Source: Sphingomonas ginkgonis (GTDB taxonomy: Bacteria > Pseudomonadota > Alphaproteobacteria > Sphingomonadales > Sphingomonadaceae). Taken from it: a stretch of DNA of 64,000 nt. Shown piece by piece: positions 1-9,410 of this stretch (position 1 is the first letter of the stretch; every line of letters starts with the position of its first letter). The notes under the pieces were generated by a model. That model ran no database searches and was not told the origin of the DNA. It worked only from the letters and a program-made list of their open reading frames with translations. The position numbers and the translations under genes were made by a program. The DNA is taken from assembly GCF_003970925.1 (NCBI RefSeq), contig NZ_RWJF01000001.1, forward strand, positions 124,001 to 188,000, written 5' to 3'.

Positions 1-778
1 AGTGGCCCGGGCGGTCGCGCAGTGGAATCACCGTCGGAGCGTCGGCCCCCGGCAGCAGCGCGGCGATCGCGCGCAGGTTCTCGCCCGCGGCGTTGAGCAT
101 GATGTACTTGCTGCCCTTGGTCGCGAGCACGCCGTTGATCCGGCTCAGCATCTGCTCGGCGATGAAGGCGCGCGCATCGTCGAACGGCTTGGTCGTGCGG
201 ATGAGGACGGCCTGGCTTTCCAGCACCGTGTCGACCGCCCGCAGATTGTTCGCCTCGAGCGTGGCGCCGGTCGAGACGAGATCGCAGATGAAGCCGGCGA
301 TTCCCAGCCGCGGCGCCAGCTCGACCGCGCCGCTCATCTTGACCACGCTGGCCTTGATCCCGTGCCGCGCGAGGAAGGCGCGGGTGAGCAGCGGATAGGA
401 GGTGGCGATCCGTGCCCCGGCGAGCGACTGCGGCCCGTCGTAGGCGGTGCCCTCGGGCGCGGCGATGCGCAGGCTGCAGCGGCCGAAGCCCAATTCGGCA
501 AGCACCTCGTAGCCGGGCTCCTCCTGCCCCGCCGCGAACTCCTCCAGCACGTTCTGGCCGACGATCCCGAACTCGCATACGCCATCGCTGACGAAGGTCG
601 GGATGTCGTCGTCGCGGACGAACATCAGCTCGGCCGGGAAATTCTCGACCCGGGCGGTCAGGCTGTTCTTGCCCGACTGGATGCGGAACCCCGTTTCGCG
701 CAGCAGGTCGCGGCTCTGGTCAGACAGGCGCCCGCTCTTCTGCAGGGCGATGTGGAGGCGGGAGCGGTCAGCGAGCAT
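1..778 (-). CDS. hisG: ATP phosphoribosyltransferase HisG (3' end cut by window edge)
   Basis: First enzyme of histidine synthesis, condensing ATP with PRPP. Translation from the ATG at 778 reads MLADRSRLHIALQKSGRL and continues without a stop to the window edge (259 codons), so the C terminus is missing. The catalytic part includes the DGVCEFGIVGQNVL segment and the GATLEANNLR region before the PRPP-type site. The last visible residues (AAGENLRAIAALLPGAD) look like the start of the regulatory ACT-like domain of the long HisG form, which would not need HisZ; this is inference because the domain is cut. It overlaps the upstream yerC by 11 bp, so the two are probably one transcript. Confidence 0.93.
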   Translation of the reverse strand, partial: MLADRSRLHIALQKSGRLSDQSRDLLRETGFRIQSGKNSLTARVENFPAELMFVRDDDIPTFVSDGVCEFGIVGQNVLEEFAAGQEEPGYEVLAELGFGRCSLRIAAPEGTAYDGPQSLAGARIATSYPLLTRAFLARHGIKASVVKMSGAVELAPRLGIAGFICDLVSTGATLEANNLRAVDTVLESQAVLIRTTKPFDDARAFIAEQMLSRINGVLATKGSKYIMLNAAGENLRAIAALLPGADAPTVIPLRDRPGH

Positions 779-1100
779 CGCCGGTTCCCAGCGCGTCGAT
801 GACGGAACGATAGCCCTGGTTCTGCTCCTGGCGGAGGAAGCGGCCGACCCGGACGATGGTCGTGGTCGAGACTCCGGTAGCCTCGTGGATCTCGCGGTAG
901 CTGAGGTCAGAGCCGTCGAGCAGCCGGGCGACGTGGAGCCGCTCCGCGAGGGTGCGGATCTCGGCCGGGGTGCACAGGTCGAGCAGCAGGCGACGCATGG
1001 ACTCCCGGTCGCGCGGGGTCAGCAGTGCGTTGCACAGGTCGCCGGTCAGCGCGGCAAGATCGCGCGTCGGCTGAAGCCTCGCGCCGGTGGTCGCGTCCAT
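768..1100 (-). CDS. yerC: YerC/YecD family TrpR-related DNA-binding protein
   Basis: A 110-residue all-helical protein of the TrpR superfamily. Residues about 25-100 carry the TrpR-like pattern CTPAEIRTLAERLHVARLL followed by the helix-turn-helix SYREIHEATGVSTTTIVRV. TrpR relatives of this type are described as transcription regulators of poorly known target; here it sits directly upstream of hisG with an 11-bp overlap, so a role in histidine or purine-linked control is possible but not shown. An 18-bp palindrome lies 11 bp upstream of the start codon (1112-1129) and could be its own operator. A fair promoter (TTGACT, 16-bp spacer, TATCTG on the minus strand) lies further upstream in the 142-bp gap to argR. 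Confidence 0.88.
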   Translation of the reverse strand: MDATTGARLQPTRDLAALTGDLCNALLTPRDRESMRRLLLDLCTPAEIRTLAERLHVARLLDGSDLSYREIHEATGVSTTTIVRVGRFLRQEQNQGYRSVIDALGTGDAR

Positions 1101-1111
1101 TCTTGTTGTTC

Positions 1112-1129
1112 CATCGTGCTAATACGATG
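1112..1129. promoter_or_regulatory. Palindrome upstream of yerC-hisG, candidate operator
   Basis: CATCGT-GCTAAT-ACGATG is a perfect 6-bp inverted repeat around a 6-bp centre, lying in the 5' leader just before the yerC start. TrpR-type repressors bind palindromes of about this size, so autoregulation by YerC is a reasonable guess. The core differs from the E. coli trp operator. Confidence 0.35.
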
Positions 1130-1242
1130 AAACGCCAGATAGGCCGGGATCGGCGCGAGTCAAGCCTTGCCGCACCCGTCTTGCAAGCAAAGGCGAACTC
1201 TTGCCTCGTCCTCAACCTGGCGGGACTTGAGGATGCCGACAA

Positions 1243-1719
1243 CTAGCGAAGCAGGGTGCGGAGCCGCTGCGCCAGCAGGTCGGCGGCACCTGGATCGGCG
1301 ACCGCGATGAAGATGGTGTCGTCGCCGCAAATGTTGCCGACCATCTCCGGCGGGCCGGCCTCGTCGAGCGCGACGCCGACGAGGTGAGCCGATCCGGGCG
1401 GCGTCTTGAGGACGAGGAGGTTGCCCGCGACGGCGACCGAGCGGACCCACTCGCCGACGATCGCCGTCAGCCGGTCGCCGGCCTGCGATGGGCGCGGCGG
1501 CAGAGAGTAGCCCTGTCGTTCCTTGACGGCGCCGAGCTGCTCCAGGTCGCGCGACACGGTCGCCTGCGTGACGGCGAACCCGCGCTCGCGAAGCGCCGCG
1601 ACGAGCTGCTCCTGGCTCGGATGAGCGCGGCTTTGGAGCAGCTCGGCGAGTGCCCTTCGTCGCTCTTCCGGCTGGCTGCGTTGAGTGGGCAATGCGCGTC
1701 TCCGGCTATTTTCATGCAT
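1243..1719 (-). CDS. argR: Arginine repressor ArgR
   Basis: Hexameric arginine-dependent repressor of 158 residues, the usual family length. The N-terminal winged helix (about residues 15-75) includes the recognition segment VTQATVSRDLEQLG. The C-terminal oligomerisation and arginine-binding domain carries GNICGDDTIFIAV, matching the family GTIAGDDT pattern. It is divergent from argC; only about 40 bp separate the two coding regions and these contain two ARG-box-like sites, so it probably represses both itself and argCJBFG. ArgR is not usual in alphaproteobacteria, which makes its presence here notable. Confidence 0.95.
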   Translation of the reverse strand: MHENSRRRALPTQRSQPEERRRALAELLQSRAHPSQEQLVAALRERGFAVTQATVSRDLEQLGAVKERQGYSLPPRPSQAGDRLTAIVGEWVRSVAVAGNLLVLKTPPGSAHLVGVALDEAGPPEMVGNICGDDTIFIAVADPGAADLLAQRLRTLLR

Positions 1720-1740
1720 AGTGTTGCATAACTATACAAA
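1703..1740. promoter_or_regulatory. Two tandem ARG-box-like operators between argR and argC
   Basis: The site at 1723-1740, GTTGCATAACTATACAAA, matches the known ARG-box pattern TNTGNATWWWWATNCANA at 12 of 14 specified positions. A weaker copy at 1703-1720 matches 10 of 14; it overlaps the argR start codon. They are 2 bp apart, close to the paired arrangement known for E. coli ARG boxes. This fits ArgR binding and joint repression of the divergent genes. Confidence 0.7.
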
Positions 1741-1761
1741 AAGGTGAATAGCGCGCCTCCC

Positions 1762-2778
1762 ATGATTCGAATGGCCATTCTCGGGGCTTCCGGCTACGTC
1801 GGCGGCGAACTGCTGCGCCTCTGCGCGGCCCACCCGCAGCTGCGCGCGACACGGCTGTTCGGCGACAGCAAGGCCGGGCAGAGCGTCGGCGCGGTCCATC
1901 CGCACGTCGCGCCGGCCTACCGCGACGCGATCGTGGAAAGCTGGTCCGAAGCCGCGCTGGACGGGGTCGACCTCGTCTTCGCCGCCCTGCCGCATGGCGA
2001 GAGCAAGAAGCTCGCCGGCACGATCCTCGACCGCGGTATTCCCTTCGTCGATCTCGGGGCCGACTTCCGGCTGCACGATCCGGCCGATTACGAGCGCTGG
2101 TACAAGGAACCGCATGCGGCCGCCGATCTCCTGCCGAATTTCGTCTACGGCATTCCCGAGCTGCATCGCGAGACGATCCGCGGTGCGAAGGCGGTCGCAG
2201 CCGCCGGCTGCTACCCGACCGCCGCCATTCTCGCGCTCAAGCCGCTGGTCGAGGCGGGTATGGTCGAGCCAACGTCGATCATCGTCGATGCCGCCTCGGG
2301 GGTCAGCGGCGCCGGGCGCGCGCTGAAGGAAGGGACGAGCTTCAACACGGTCGACGGCAGCTTCGCCGCCTACGGGCTCCTCTCGCATCGCCACACGGCG
2401 GAGATGGAGCAGGAGCTCGGCGCCACCATCCTGTTCACGCCGCATCTCGTCCCGATGACCCGCGGAATCCTCGCCACCTGCTACGGCTCGGCGACCCGAT
2501 CGATGAACCCCGACGCACCCCTTCAGGCGCTGCGGGATGCCTATGCCGACGAGCCTTTCGTCCATGTCACCGCCGATCCGCCCGCGACCAAGTGGGTCGC
2601 CGGCTCCAACGCGGTCCAGCTGACCGCTCGCTACGACGAGCGGACCGGGCGGGTGCTGGCGCTGTCGGCGATCGACAATCTCGGCAAGGGCGCCGCCGGG
2701 CAGATGATCCAGTGCGCCAACCTCATGCTCGGCCTCGACGAGGGCGCCGGGCTGTCCAACTGCGGAGTCTTTCCATGA
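1762..2778 (+). CDS. argC: N-acetyl-gamma-glutamyl-phosphate reductase ArgC
   Basis: NADPH-dependent reduction of N-acetylglutamyl phosphate, third step of arginine synthesis. The N terminus shows the dinucleotide fold [16 protein letters not shown], and the catalytic cysteine is in [17 protein letters not shown] near residue 150. I place the start at ATG 1762 (338 aa); a GTG at 1744 is in frame but would put the ribosome site inside the operator, whereas AAGGTGA at 1741-1747 can serve 1762. First gene of argCJBFG; its stop overlaps the argJ start in ATGA. Confidence 0.95.
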   Translation: MIRMAILGASGYVGGELLRLCAAHPQLRATRLFGDSKAGQSVGAVHPHVAPAYRDAIVESWSEAALDGVDLVFAALPHGESKKLAGTILDRGIPFVDLGADFRLHDPADYERWYKEPHAAADLLPNFVYGIPELHRETIRGAKAVAAAGCYPTAAILALKPLVEAGMVEPTSIIVDAASGVSGAGRALKEGTSFNTVDGSFAAYGLLSHRHTAEMEQELGATILFTPHLVPMTRGILATCYGSATRSMNPDAPLQALRDAYADEPFVHVTADPPATKWVAGSNAVQLTARYDERTGRVLALSAIDNLGKGAAGQMIQCANLMLGLDEGAGLSNCGVFP

Positions 2779-3935
2779 GCGTCACCGCCGCCGAGGGCTT
2801 CGTCGCCGCCGGCTGCCATGCCGGGATCAAGCCGGAGCGTCCCGACCTTGCGCTTTGCCGGACCGAGGACTCCCGGCCGGTCCCGGCGGCCGCGGTCTTC
2901 ACCACCAACAAGTTCACCGCCCCGCCGGTCGACGCCAGCCGCGAGCGGCTGCAGGCGAACGGCGGACGCGCGGTCGGCTTCATCGTCAATTCGGGCAACG
3001 CCAATGCGGGCACCGGCGACAAGGGGCGCGGCGCTGCGGAAGCCATGTGCCAGGCGGCGGCTGATGCGTTTGGCTGCGAAACCAGCGACGTGCTGGTCTG
3101 CTCGACCGGGCTGATCGGCTTCGAGCTGCCGATGGACAGGATCCTCGACGCCACGCCGACGCTTGCCGCGACCCTGTCGCGCGAGGGAGGTTCTGCGGCG
3201 GCCGAGGCGATCCTCACCACCGACAACCGGGCGAAGGAAGCGCTAGTCCGCGGCAACGGATTCACCGTCGGCGGCATGGCCAAGGGCTGCGGCATGATCG
3301 CGCCCAACATGGCGACCATGCTCGCCTTCATCACCACCGACGCGGAGCTCAGCGCTGAGGAGATGCAGCCGATGCTCCGCCGTGCGGCGGACGCGACCTT
3401 CAACGTACTCAGCATCGACGGCGCGACCTCGACCAACGACACCGTCTTCCTGCTCGCCAGCGGCCGCCGGGGGCGTCCCGACCTCGAGGAGTTCGAGGAT
3501 GCGCTGAATCAGGTCTGCGAGGAGCTGATGCTGCAGATGGCGCATGACGGCGAGGGAGTCACCAAGGTCGCGCAGATCCATGTCGCCGGCGCCGCCAGCG
3601 ACCGCGACGCACGGACCATCGCCAAGGCGATCAGCAACAACATGCTGATCAAGTGCAGCTGGGCGGGCGGCGATCCCTACTGGGGCCGCATCCTCGGCGC
3701 GGCGGGCAGTTGCGGCGCCGAGTTCGACAAGGAAGACGCGTCGGTCGCCTACGGCGGGATCACCGTCGCGCGCGGCGGGATCGAGATCGAGCACGACCGC
3801 GCGGCGGTTGTCGCGCACATGGCGCAGGACGAGATCGAGATCCTCGTCGACCTCGGGCTCGGCACCGGTTTCGGCCGCGCGGTCGGGGTCGACCTCGGCC
3901 CCGGCTACATCAAGGAAAACGTCCAGACCTCATGA
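2775..3935 (+). CDS. argJ: Bifunctional glutamate N-acetyltransferase/ornithine acetyltransferase ArgJ
   Basis: Transfers the acetyl group from N-acetylornithine to glutamate, recycling it. The 386-aa precursor contains the autoproteolysis motif [15 protein letters not shown]; the Thr of ATML becomes the N-terminal nucleophile of the beta chain. Start ATG 2775 overlaps the argC stop (ATGA). The N terminus [17 protein letters not shown] fits the family. Recycling explains why no argA or argE is needed nearby; argD is absent from the cluster and must be elsewhere or supplied by another transaminase. Confidence 0.96.
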   Translation: MSVTAAEGFVAAGCHAGIKPERPDLALCRTEDSRPVPAAAVFTTNKFTAPPVDASRERLQANGGRAVGFIVNSGNANAGTGDKGRGAAEAMCQAAADAFGCETSDVLVCSTGLIGFELPMDRILDATPTLAATLSREGGSAAAEAILTTDNRAKEALVRGNGFTVGGMAKGCGMIAPNMATMLAFITTDAELSAEEMQPMLRRAADATFNVLSIDGATSTNDTVFLLASGRRGRPDLEEFEDALNQVCEELMLQMAHDGEGVTKVAQIHVAGAASDRDARTIAKAISNNMLIKCSWAGGDPYWGRILGAAGSCGAEFDKEDASVAYGGITVARGGIEIEHDRAAVVAHMAQDEIEILVDLGLGTGFGRAVGVDLGPGYIKENVQTS

Positions 3936-4810
3936 CCGCGCTCACGCCCCCGCAGACCGCCAACATCCTCGTCGAGGCGCTGCCCTACATCCGCCAGTTC
4001 GCCGGCAAGGTGGTGGTGGTGAAGCTCGGCGGCTCCTCGATCGACCAGGAGACGCTCGACCGCGCGCTGGCGCAGGACGTGCTGCTGCTGCGCAGCGTCG
4101 GGGTGCGCTGCGTCGTCGTCCACGGCGGCGGCCCGCAGGTCAACGCGCTGCTCAAGCGGCTCGGCAAGGAACCGAAGTTCGAGAACGGCCTCAGGGTCAC
4201 CGACGAGGACACGCTCGAGGTGGTCCGAATGGTGCTGGTCGGCAAGATCAACCGCGACCTGGTCGCGACGATCAACGGGCAGGCCGGCACGGACCCGGCG
4301 GCGGTCGGCATCTCCGGCGAGGACGCCGGGCTGCTGACGGTTGAGGCGATCGACCCCCGCCTGGGCTTCGTCGGCAGCGTGACCGAGGTCCGCGCCGCCT
4401 ATCTCCACCGGCTGCTCGACGAAGGCTTCGCGCCCGTCGTCTCGACCATCGGCTCGGACGTGTCCGGCCAGCCGCACAACATCAATGCCGATGATGCGGC
4501 CCGCGCGATTGCGGTGGCAATGGGCGCGGAGAAGCTGGTCTATCTGACTGCGGCTCCGGGCTTGCTCGAGGACGTCAACGACGAGGGCAGCCTCGTGCCG
4601 GCGCTGTCAGCCGAGGATCTTCGCCGCCGGATCGGCGATGCAAGCATTAGCGCGGGCATGATCCCCAAGCTCCAGGCCTGCCTAGAAGCGGTCGAGGGCG
4701 GGGTCGGCGCCGCGCACATCATCGATGGCCGCGTTCCCCATGCCTTGCTGATCGAGCTGCTCACCGCCAAGGGCGTCGGCACCAAGGTGACGCTGGAGCC
4801 GCAAGCATGA
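3932..4810 (+). CDS. argB: Acetylglutamate kinase ArgB
   Basis: Phosphorylates N-acetylglutamate. It has 292 aa of the amino-acid kinase family: a phosphate-binding [11 protein letters not shown] near residue 25 (many family members have KYGGNAM), [14 protein letters not shown], and [15 protein letters not shown] followed by [13 protein letters not shown] near the C terminus. Overlaps argJ (ATGA) and argF (ATGA). The segments [19 protein letters not shown] and [12 protein letters not shown] look to me closer to actinobacterial than to rhizobial ArgB; that is an impression to be tested by phylogeny. Confidence 0.95.
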   Translation: MTALTPPQTANILVEALPYIRQFAGKVVVVKLGGSSIDQETLDRALAQDVLLLRSVGVRCVVVHGGGPQVNALLKRLGKEPKFENGLRVTDEDTLEVVRMVLVGKINRDLVATINGQAGTDPAAVGISGEDAGLLTVEAIDPRLGFVGSVTEVRAAYLHRLLDEGFAPVVSTIGSDVSGQPHNINADDAARAIAVAMGAEKLVYLTAAPGLLEDVNDEGSLVPALSAEDLRRRIGDASISAGMIPKLQACLEAVEGGVGAAHIIDGRVPHALLIELLTAKGVGTKVTLEPQA

Positions 4811-5667
4811 ACGACCTGCTGACGATCGCCGCGCTGAGCCGCGCCGATATCGACCGCATCTTGTCGCTGGCCGAGATGCCGATCGGGTCCGCGCGCCCGC
4901 TCGAGGGCAAGGGCGTAGCGCTCTATTTCGAGAAGCCGAGCGCGCGCACCCGCAACTCGACCGAGATGGCGGCGGTCCAGCTTGGCGGCCATCCCATCTA
5001 TCTGCAGCCGGCGGAGCTGGGCATCGGCACCCGCGAGACACCCGAGGACGTCGCCCGCACCCTCGCCTGCTACCATAGCCTGATCTGCGGCCGGGTGTTC
5101 GACCACAAGGTGCTGGAAGCGATGGCGACGGCGACGCCGGTGCCGGTGCTCAACATGCTGTCCGACCGCGACCACCCGCTCCAGGCGCTGGCCGACCTGC
5201 TCACCATCCGGCAGCTGATGGGGCGGATCGAAGGCGTCAAAATTGCCTTTATCGGCGAGGCGAACAATGTCTCGCGCTCGCTTGCCGATGCCTGCGCGCT
5301 GGTCGGGTCCGAGCTGCGGGTCGCCTCGCCCGCGGGCTTCGGCTTCGCGCCGGGAACCCCGGCGGTGACCCAGTTCGTCGACCCGCACGAGGCGATCGAG
5401 GGCGTCGACGTCGTATACACCGACGTCTGGGTGTCGATGGGAGATCCCGAAAGCGACGAGAAGCGCGAGGCGTTCGAACGCTTCCAAGTCAACGAAGCGC
5501 TGATAGCGCTGAGCCCGCACGCCCACTTCCTCCATTGCCTCCCCGCGCATCGCGGCGAGGAGGTCACCCATGCGGTGATGGAGGGACCGAACTCGGCGGT
5601 CTGGCGTCAGGCCGAGAACCGCATGCACAGCGCGCGGGGCGCGCTCCACTGGATGATCGAGGGTTAA
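4807..5667 (+). CDS. argF: Ornithine carbamoyltransferase ArgF
   Basis: Makes citrulline from ornithine and carbamoyl phosphate. It has 286 aa, slightly short for the family. The carbamoyl-phosphate loop reads [12 protein letters not shown], that is S-A-R-T-R instead of the common S-T-R-T-R, a substitution worth noting. The ornithine-side motif [11 protein letters not shown] and [15 protein letters not shown] are intact. Overlaps argB by 4 bp; 7 bp before argG. Confidence 0.94.
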   Translation: MNDLLTIAALSRADIDRILSLAEMPIGSARPLEGKGVALYFEKPSARTRNSTEMAAVQLGGHPIYLQPAELGIGTRETPEDVARTLACYHSLICGRVFDHKVLEAMATATPVPVLNMLSDRDHPLQALADLLTIRQLMGRIEGVKIAFIGEANNVSRSLADACALVGSELRVASPAGFGFAPGTPAVTQFVDPHEAIEGVDVVYTDVWVSMGDPESDEKREAFERFQVNEALIALSPHAHFLHCLPAHRGEEVTHAVMEGPNSAVWRQAENRMHSARGALHWMIEG

Positions 5668-5674
5668 GACAACG

Positions 5675-6904
5675 ATGGCGGACAAGAAGCTGAAGGTAGT
5701 GCTGGCCTATTCGGGCGGGCTCGACACCTCGATCATCCTCAAGTGGCTGCAGACTGAATATGACGCGGAGGTGGTGACCTTCACCGCCGACCTCGGCCAG
5801 GGCGAGGAGGTCGAGCCGGCGCGGCGCAAGGCCGAGCTGCTGGGGGTCAAGCCGGAGAACATCTTCATCGACGACCTGCGGGAGGAGTTCGTCCGCGACT
5901 TCGTCTTCCCGATGTTCCGCGCCAACACCGTCTATGAGGGTCAGTATCTGCTCGGCACCTCGATCGCCCGGCCGCTGATCGCCAAGCGCCAGATCGAGAT
6001 CGCGCGCCAGGTCGGCGCCGACGCGGTGTGTCACGGCGCGACCGGCAAGGGGAACGACCAGGTCCGCTTCGAGCTCGGCTATTACGCGCTGGAACCCGAC
6101 ATCCGCGTGATCGCCCCGTGGCGCGAATGGCAGTTCGCCAGCCGCGAGCAGCTGATCGACTTCGCCGAGAAGAACCAGATCCCGATCAGCAAGGACAAGC
6201 GCGGCGAAAGTCCCTTTTCGATCGACGCCAACCTGCTTCATTCGTCGAGCGAGGGAAAGGTGCTGGAGGATCCGGCGCAGGAAGCGCCGGAATATGTCCA
6301 CCAGCGCACCATCTCGCCCGAAGAAGCGCCGGACCAGCCGACCATCGTCACCATCGGTTTCGAGAAGGGCGACCCCGTTTCGATCGACGGCGAGGCGCTG
6401 TCCCCTGCCGCGCTGCTGACGAAGCTCAACCAGCTCGGCCACGACAATGGGATCGGCCGCCTCGACCTCGTCGAGAACCGCTTCGTCGGCATGAAGTCGC
6501 GCGGCGTCTATGAAACCCCGGGTGGGTCGATCCTTCTTCCGGCCCATCGCGGGATCGAGAGCATCACGCTCGATGGCGGGGCGATGCACCTCAAGGACGA
6601 GCTGATGCCGCGCTACGCCAAGCTCATCTACAACGGGTTCTGGTTCTCGCCCGAGCGCGAGATGCTGCAGGCGCTGATCGACAAGAGCCAGGAGCATGTC
6701 ACCGGCACGGTCACGATGAAGCTCTACAAGGGCAATGCGACGGTGATCGGGCGGGAAAGCGCCCACTCGCTCTACGACGAGGACCTCGTCACCTTCGAGG
6801 AAGGCAGCGGCAGCTACGACCAGCGCGACGCCGCCGGGTTCATCAAGCTCAACGCGCTGCGGCTGCGGATCGCGGCGCAGCGGGAGAAGAAGCTGGCGAG
6901 ATAA
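5675..6904 (+). CDS. argG: Argininosuccinate synthase ArgG
   Basis: ATP-dependent condensation of citrulline with aspartate. It has 409 aa, normal length. The PP-loop [18 protein letters not shown] is at the N terminus, with [19 protein letters not shown] and the tetramerisation C-terminal region following. Last gene of the plus-strand arg operon; a strong hairpin follows, before the convergent argH. Confidence 0.97.
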   Translation: MADKKLKVVLAYSGGLDTSIILKWLQTEYDAEVVTFTADLGQGEEVEPARRKAELLGVKPENIFIDDLREEFVRDFVFPMFRANTVYEGQYLLGTSIARPLIAKRQIEIARQVGADAVCHGATGKGNDQVRFELGYYALEPDIRVIAPWREWQFASREQLIDFAEKNQIPISKDKRGESPFSIDANLLHSSSEGKVLEDPAQEAPEYVHQRTISPEEAPDQPTIVTIGFEKGDPVSIDGEALSPAALLTKLNQLGHDNGIGRLDLVENRFVGMKSRGVYETPGGSILLPAHRGIESITLDGGAMHLKDELMPRYAKLIYNGFWFSPEREMLQALIDKSQEHVTGTVTMKLYKGNATVIGRESAHSLYDEDLVTFEEGSGSYDQRDAAGFIKLNALRLRIAAQREKKLAR

Positions 6905-6907
6905 TTG

Positions 6908-6940
6908 ATACCTCTCCGTTGCGAAGCAATGGGGAGGTAT
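6908..6940. terminator. Bidirectional hairpin between argG and argH
   Basis: A 15-bp stem (arms ATACCTCTCCGTTGC and GCAATGGGGAGGTAT, two wobble pairs) around a GAA loop fills the 44-bp gap between two convergent genes. There is no clear T-run on either side, so it may stop transcription by stem strength alone or protect 3' ends. It could also be one copy of a dispersed palindromic element. Confidence 0.6.
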
Positions 6941-6948
6941 GAGGGTAG

Positions 6949-8343
6949 CTAAATTCCCAGTTCCGCCCTCGCTCGTGCGACCTGCTCGCGCACCCGGACG
7001 GGAGCGGTCCCGCCATAGCTCGTCCGGCTGGCGACGCTCGCCTCGACCGTCAGCACGCCGAACACCCGCTGGTCGATGCGGTCGTCGATCTCGCGCAGTG
7101 TGGCCAGTGGCAGTTCCGGCAGGTCGCAGCCGCGCTCCTCGGCCGCCTTCACCGCTCGGCCGGTAATATGGTGGGCCTCACGGAACGGCACGTTCGCCTC
7201 CCGCACCAGCCAGTCGGCAAGGTCGGTGGCGGTGGAGAAGCCGGTCGCCGCTGCGGCGCGCATCCGCTCTGGCACGAAGGCGCACTCGGCGACCATCCCG
7301 GTCAGCGCCTGCAGGCACAGCATCAAGAGATCGTGCGCCTCAAACACCGGCTCCTTGTCGTCCTGCATGTCCTTGGAATAGGCGAGCGGAAGCCCCTTCA
7401 TCGTGACCATCAGGCTGGTCATGCAGCCCATGATCCGCCCGGTATGCCCGCGCACCAGCTCGGCCGCGTCGGGGTTACGCTTCTGCGGCATGATCGAGCT
7501 GCCGGTCGAGTAGCTGTCGGGCAGGCGGACGAAGCCGAACGGCGCCGAGGCCCAGATGATCAGCTCTTCCGCCAGTCGCGATAAGTGCAGGCTGCACTGG
7601 ACCGCGGCGGTCAGGTAATCGAGCGCGAAGTCGCGGTCCGAAACGCTGTCGAGGCTGTTGGCCGTCGGCCGGTCGAACCCGAGCGCCGCCGTCGTCTTGT
7701 CGCGGTCGAGGGGGAAGCCGGTGCCGGCCAGCGCCGCGCTGCCCAGCGGGCACTCCCCGGCCCGCGCCAGCGCATCGGCGAAGCGCGAGCGGTCGCGCCG
7801 GAGCATCTCGAAATAGGCGAGCATGTGGTGGCCGAGCGTCACGGGTTGCGCGACCTGCAGGTGGGTGAAGCCAGGCATCACCGTGTCGGCGTGCTGCTCG
7901 GCGACCTCGACCAGCACCATCTGGAGGTCGCGGATCGTCTCGCCCGCCGCTTCCAGCGCGCCGCGCACCCACAGCTTGAAGTCGGTCGCCACCTGGTCGT
8001 TGCGCGAGCGGGCGGTATGAAGCCGCCCCGCCGCGGGCCCGATCAGCTCGGCGAGCCTGCTCTCGGTCGCCATGTGGATGTCCTCGAGCGCGAGGTCGTC
8101 GGGCAGGTTGCCGGCGGCATAGTCGCGCTCGATCCGGTTGAGCCCGTCGATGATCTCCCGGGTGTCGTCGGCGGAGAGGATGCCTTGGTCGCCGAGCATC
8201 CGCGCATGGGCCTTCGACCCCGCGATGTCCTCGCGCCACAGCGCCTTGTCGAACGGGAGCGAGGCGTTGATCCGCTGCATGATCCGCGCCGGCTCGGCGG
8301 CGAAGCGGCCACCCCACATCTTGTTCGACTGGTCCTGGGTCAT
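6949..8343 (-). CDS. argH: Argininosuccinate lyase ArgH
   Basis: Last arginine step, releasing fumarate. It has 464 aa. The N terminus [19 protein letters not shown] and the fumarase/aspartase signature [17 protein letters not shown] are clear; the catalytic HxxxD-type region [18 protein letters not shown] is present. Transcribed alone on the minus strand, convergent to argG. Confidence 0.97.
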   Translation of the reverse strand: MTQDQSNKMWGGRFAAEPARIMQRINASLPFDKALWREDIAGSKAHARMLGDQGILSADDTREIIDGLNRIERDYAAGNLPDDLALEDIHMATESRLAELIGPAAGRLHTARSRNDQVATDFKLWVRGALEAAGETIRDLQMVLVEVAEQHADTVMPGFTHLQVAQPVTLGHHMLAYFEMLRRDRSRFADALARAGECPLGSAALAGTGFPLDRDKTTAALGFDRPTANSLDSVSDRDFALDYLTAAVQCSLHLSRLAEELIIWASAPFGFVRLPDSYSTGSSIMPQKRNPDAAELVRGHTGRIMGCMTSLMVTMKGLPLAYSKDMQDDKEPVFEAHDLLMLCLQALTGMVAECAFVPERMRAAAATGFSTATDLADWLVREANVPFREAHHITGRAVKAAEERGCDLPELPLATLREIDDRIDQRVFGVLTVEASVASRTSYGGTAPVRVREQVARARAELGI

Positions 8344-8435
8344 GGGCGGGCTTTGTCATGCACGGAACGCCCCCGCAACCTTCCTCCGTGCTGCCGGTTG
8401 AGCGCGTGCGGATGGGATTGTTGCAAGGAACAGGA

Positions 8436-9410
8436 ATGAACGCCGAACGCGGCACGCTGAAGGCTGCGGTCCAGACCGGACCGGGGCGGATGGACACTCG
8501 CGAACTCGAATTGCCGGAGCCAGGCGCCGGCCAGGTGCGCGTGAAGATCGAAGGCTGCGGCGTTTGCGCCTCCAACCTCACGCCGTGGAGCGGGCCGGAG
8601 TGGATGAGCTTTCCCGGCGAGCCCGGAGGGCTCGGCCACGAGGGCTGGGGCACGATCGAGGCCGTCGGCGAGGGTGTCGACGGGTTCGCCGTCGGCGACC
8701 GCGTGGCCGCCCTCTCCTACCACAGCTATGCCAGCCACGACCTGGCCGACGCCGACAAGATCGTGAAACTTCCGCCCGAGCTCGCCGGCCAGCCCTTCCC
8801 CGGCGAGCCGCTGGGCTGCGCCTTCAACATCTTTCGCCGCGCCGACATCCACGCCGGGCAGACCGTCGCCATCGTCGGCATCGGCTTTCTCGGCGCGATC
8901 CTGACCCGGCTGGCGACCGACGCCGGCGCACGGGTGATCGCCATCTCGCGGCGCCCCTTCTCGCTCGACGTCGCGCGGCAGTTCGGCGCGGCCGAGACGA
9001 TCCCGATGGAGGACCATCACGGGATCATCGAACGGGTGAAACAATTGACCGCCGGCAAGTTTTGCGCGCGCGTCATCGAGGCGGTCGGCAAGCAGTGGCC
9101 GCTCGATCTCGCCGCCGAGATCACCGCCGAGCGCGGCAAGCTGATCGTCGCCGGCTACCACCAGGACGGGCCGCGCCAGGTCAACATGTGGCTGTGGAAT
9201 TGGCGCGGCATCGACGTGATCAACGCCCACGAACGTGATCCTCAGGCCTATGTCGAGGGCATCCGCGAGGCGGTCGACGCCGTCGCAAGCGGTCGGCTCG
9301 ACCCCTCCCCGCTCTACACCCACAGCTACCGGCTGGAGGAATTGGGGCAGGCGCTCAACGACACCCGCGACCGCCCCGACGGCTTCCTCAAGGCGATCGT
9401 TCGCCCATGA
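8436..9410 (+). CDS. Zinc-type medium-chain alcohol dehydrogenase
   Basis: MDR-superfamily NAD(P)-dependent oxidoreductase of 324 aa. The catalytic zinc ligands are seen in EGCGVCASNL and GLGHEGWGTIEAVGEG, and the Rossmann motif is VAIVGIGFLGAIL. The structural-zinc cysteine cluster is missing. Start ATG 8436 is chosen because GCAAGGAACAGGA lies just before it; the longer frame reaching back to 8358 has no such site. Joined to the next gene by ATGA. Its place in the inositol/glycan cluster suggests oxidation of a sugar or cyclitol hydroxyl, but the substrate cannot be read from sequence. Confidence 0.85.
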   Translation: MNAERGTLKAAVQTGPGRMDTRELELPEPGAGQVRVKIEGCGVCASNLTPWSGPEWMSFPGEPGGLGHEGWGTIEAVGEGVDGFAVGDRVAALSYHSYASHDLADADKIVKLPPELAGQPFPGEPLGCAFNIFRRADIHAGQTVAIVGIGFLGAILTRLATDAGARVIAISRRPFSLDVARQFGAAETIPMEDHHGIIERVKQLTAGKFCARVIEAVGKQWPLDLAAEITAERGKLIVAGYHQDGPRQVNMWLWNWRGIDVINAHERDPQAYVEGIREAVDAVASGRLDPSPLYTHSYRLEELGQALNDTRDRPDGFLKAIVRP

